Below, piece by piece: positions 6,015-6,547 of a DNA stretch of 6,547 nucleotides. The stretch comes from Comamonadaceae bacterium (GTDB lineage Bacteria; Pseudomonadota; Gammaproteobacteria; Burkholderiales; Burkholderiaceae_C), in assembly GCA_947458415.1 (NCBI GenBank), contig CANGZG010000133.1:1-6547 (forward strand). The letters are read 5' to 3'. The translations under genes and the position numbers were made by a program. How positions within the stretch are numbered: the stretch's first letter is position 1; every line of letters begins with the position of its first letter. The notes under the pieces are model-generated. The model was not told the origin of the DNA. It searched no databases and was given only the letters and a program-made list of their open reading frames with translations.

Positions 6015-6547
6015 ATGGCTTCTTTTCGCCAACGTAATAACAAATGGCAAGCACGTATCAGCCGAGACGGTCATCCAGACCAAGTCAAAACGTTTGAGGC
6101 CAAGGCTGACGCAGAGCGGTGGGCAAGGTCTGTCGAGTCCGAGATGGACAAAGGACACTTCGTAAGTGTCAGCGAAGCCCAGCGGACAACCCTTGGTGAT
6201 GTGATTGAGGGTATCTGGTGGAAGTCACCCCACGCATGAAATCTGCCACAGAGGACACGATCAGGCTGAAAGCCTTGATCCGCAAGCCCATTGCGAAGTG
6301 GAGCATGGCGAACTTGAGTTCTGCAAGGATTGCAGAATTCCGTGATGAGCGACTTTGTGAGGTTAGTGCTGGGACTGTGATTCGGGAGTTGGCATACCTG
6401 TCTTCGATCATTAACCATGCACGGCGGGAATGGGGAATCAATGTGCCGAACCCTGTGCAGATGGTTCGCAAACCACCTAGTCCACCCGCAAGGGGACGTG
6501 TCTTGACTGATGCGGACGTTTCATCCCTTTTGAAAGTGTTTGAACCT
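6015..6547 (+). pseudogene. Tyrosine recombinase/phage-type integrase, frameshifted and cut by window edge
   Basis: Site-specific tyrosine integrase. The first 65 codons read as the N-terminal arm-binding domain (MASFRQRNNKWQARISRDG ... KTFEAKADAERWARSVESEMDKG) and the start of the core-binding domain. At GAG GGT ATC (6207-6215) the frame goes wrong and stops at TGA 6237 after 74 codons. Homologous-looking sequence resumes at TAT 6212 in another frame (YLVEVTPRMKSATEDTIRL, then AEFRDERL, ELAYLSSIINHARREWGI, RVLTDADVSSLL) and stays open to the edge, 112 codons. Family members usually have ERY here, so one base of an arginine codon (CGG or AGG) has probably been lost near 6210. The catalytic Arg-His-Arg-Tyr residues would lie beyond the window. 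An ATG at 6236 could start a separate product lacking the arm domain. A real inactivating deletion, a read error or recoding cannot be told apart here; I favour a broken gene. Confidence 0.85.

Noticed and set aside
6205..6215. Programmed -1 frameshift in the integrase
   Set aside because: The junction TTGAGGGTATC lacks a slippery heptamer of the X-XXY-YYZ type and I see no clear stimulating stem-loop; loss of one base is simpler.
1..6547. CRISPR array or insertion sequence
   Set aside because: No regularly spaced repeats, no transposase and no terminal inverted repeats are seen anywhere in the window.

Overview
The window looks like chromosomal DNA from a betaproteobacterium, most likely Burkholderiales and near the Comamonadaceae (a Limnohabitans- or Rhodoferax-like freshwater lineage). 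The pointers are moderately high GC with strong TTG/CTG leucine and GGC glycine usage, a DUF3717-DUF1289 fusion protein, and the overall style of the purB, bepA-like and moaC genes. This placement is from recognition of the proteins, not from a search.

Layout. Positions 1-1195 (+) hold the 3' part of a short-chain dehydrogenase and, 4 bp later, an NTF2/SnoaL-like gene; they are surely co-transcribed. A YibF-type glutathione S-transferase (1203-1817, -) converges on them with a 7-bp gap. A 133-bp divergent spacer separates it from purB (1951-3369, +), adenylosuccinate lyase. purB converges on a two-gene minus-strand operon: a BepA-like periplasmic M48 metalloprotease with a signal peptide and TPR-like tail (upstream, 5359-3818) followed 5 bp later by a small DUF3717-DUF1289 protein whose stop codon overlaps that of purB. 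Divergent from the protease lies moaC (5464-5937, +), for molybdenum cofactor synthesis. The spacer between them carries a strong dyad and a short direct repeat.

At 5938 the character changes. A tyrosine-recombinase (phage-type integrase) gene starts at 6015 and runs off the right edge, but a one-base loss near 6210 breaks the reading frame, so it reads as a 74-codon N-terminal piece plus a downstream piece in another frame. The last ~14 codons of moaC already use codons unlike the rest of the gene, so the left end of an integrated element may lie inside the 3' end of moaC.

The ordinary genes are housekeeping or envelope functions: purine synthesis, Moco synthesis, outer-membrane protein quality control, and possibly lipid modification for the first pair. 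The accessory part is only the first 0.6 kb of what is probably a prophage, genomic island or integrase remnant continuing past the window. I see no tRNA, rRNA, CRISPR array or complete insertion sequence. No gene-free stretch exceeds 300 bases. I did not find a clearly new biological system; the best leads are the broken integrase with its possible attachment site and the structured bepA-moaC spacer.
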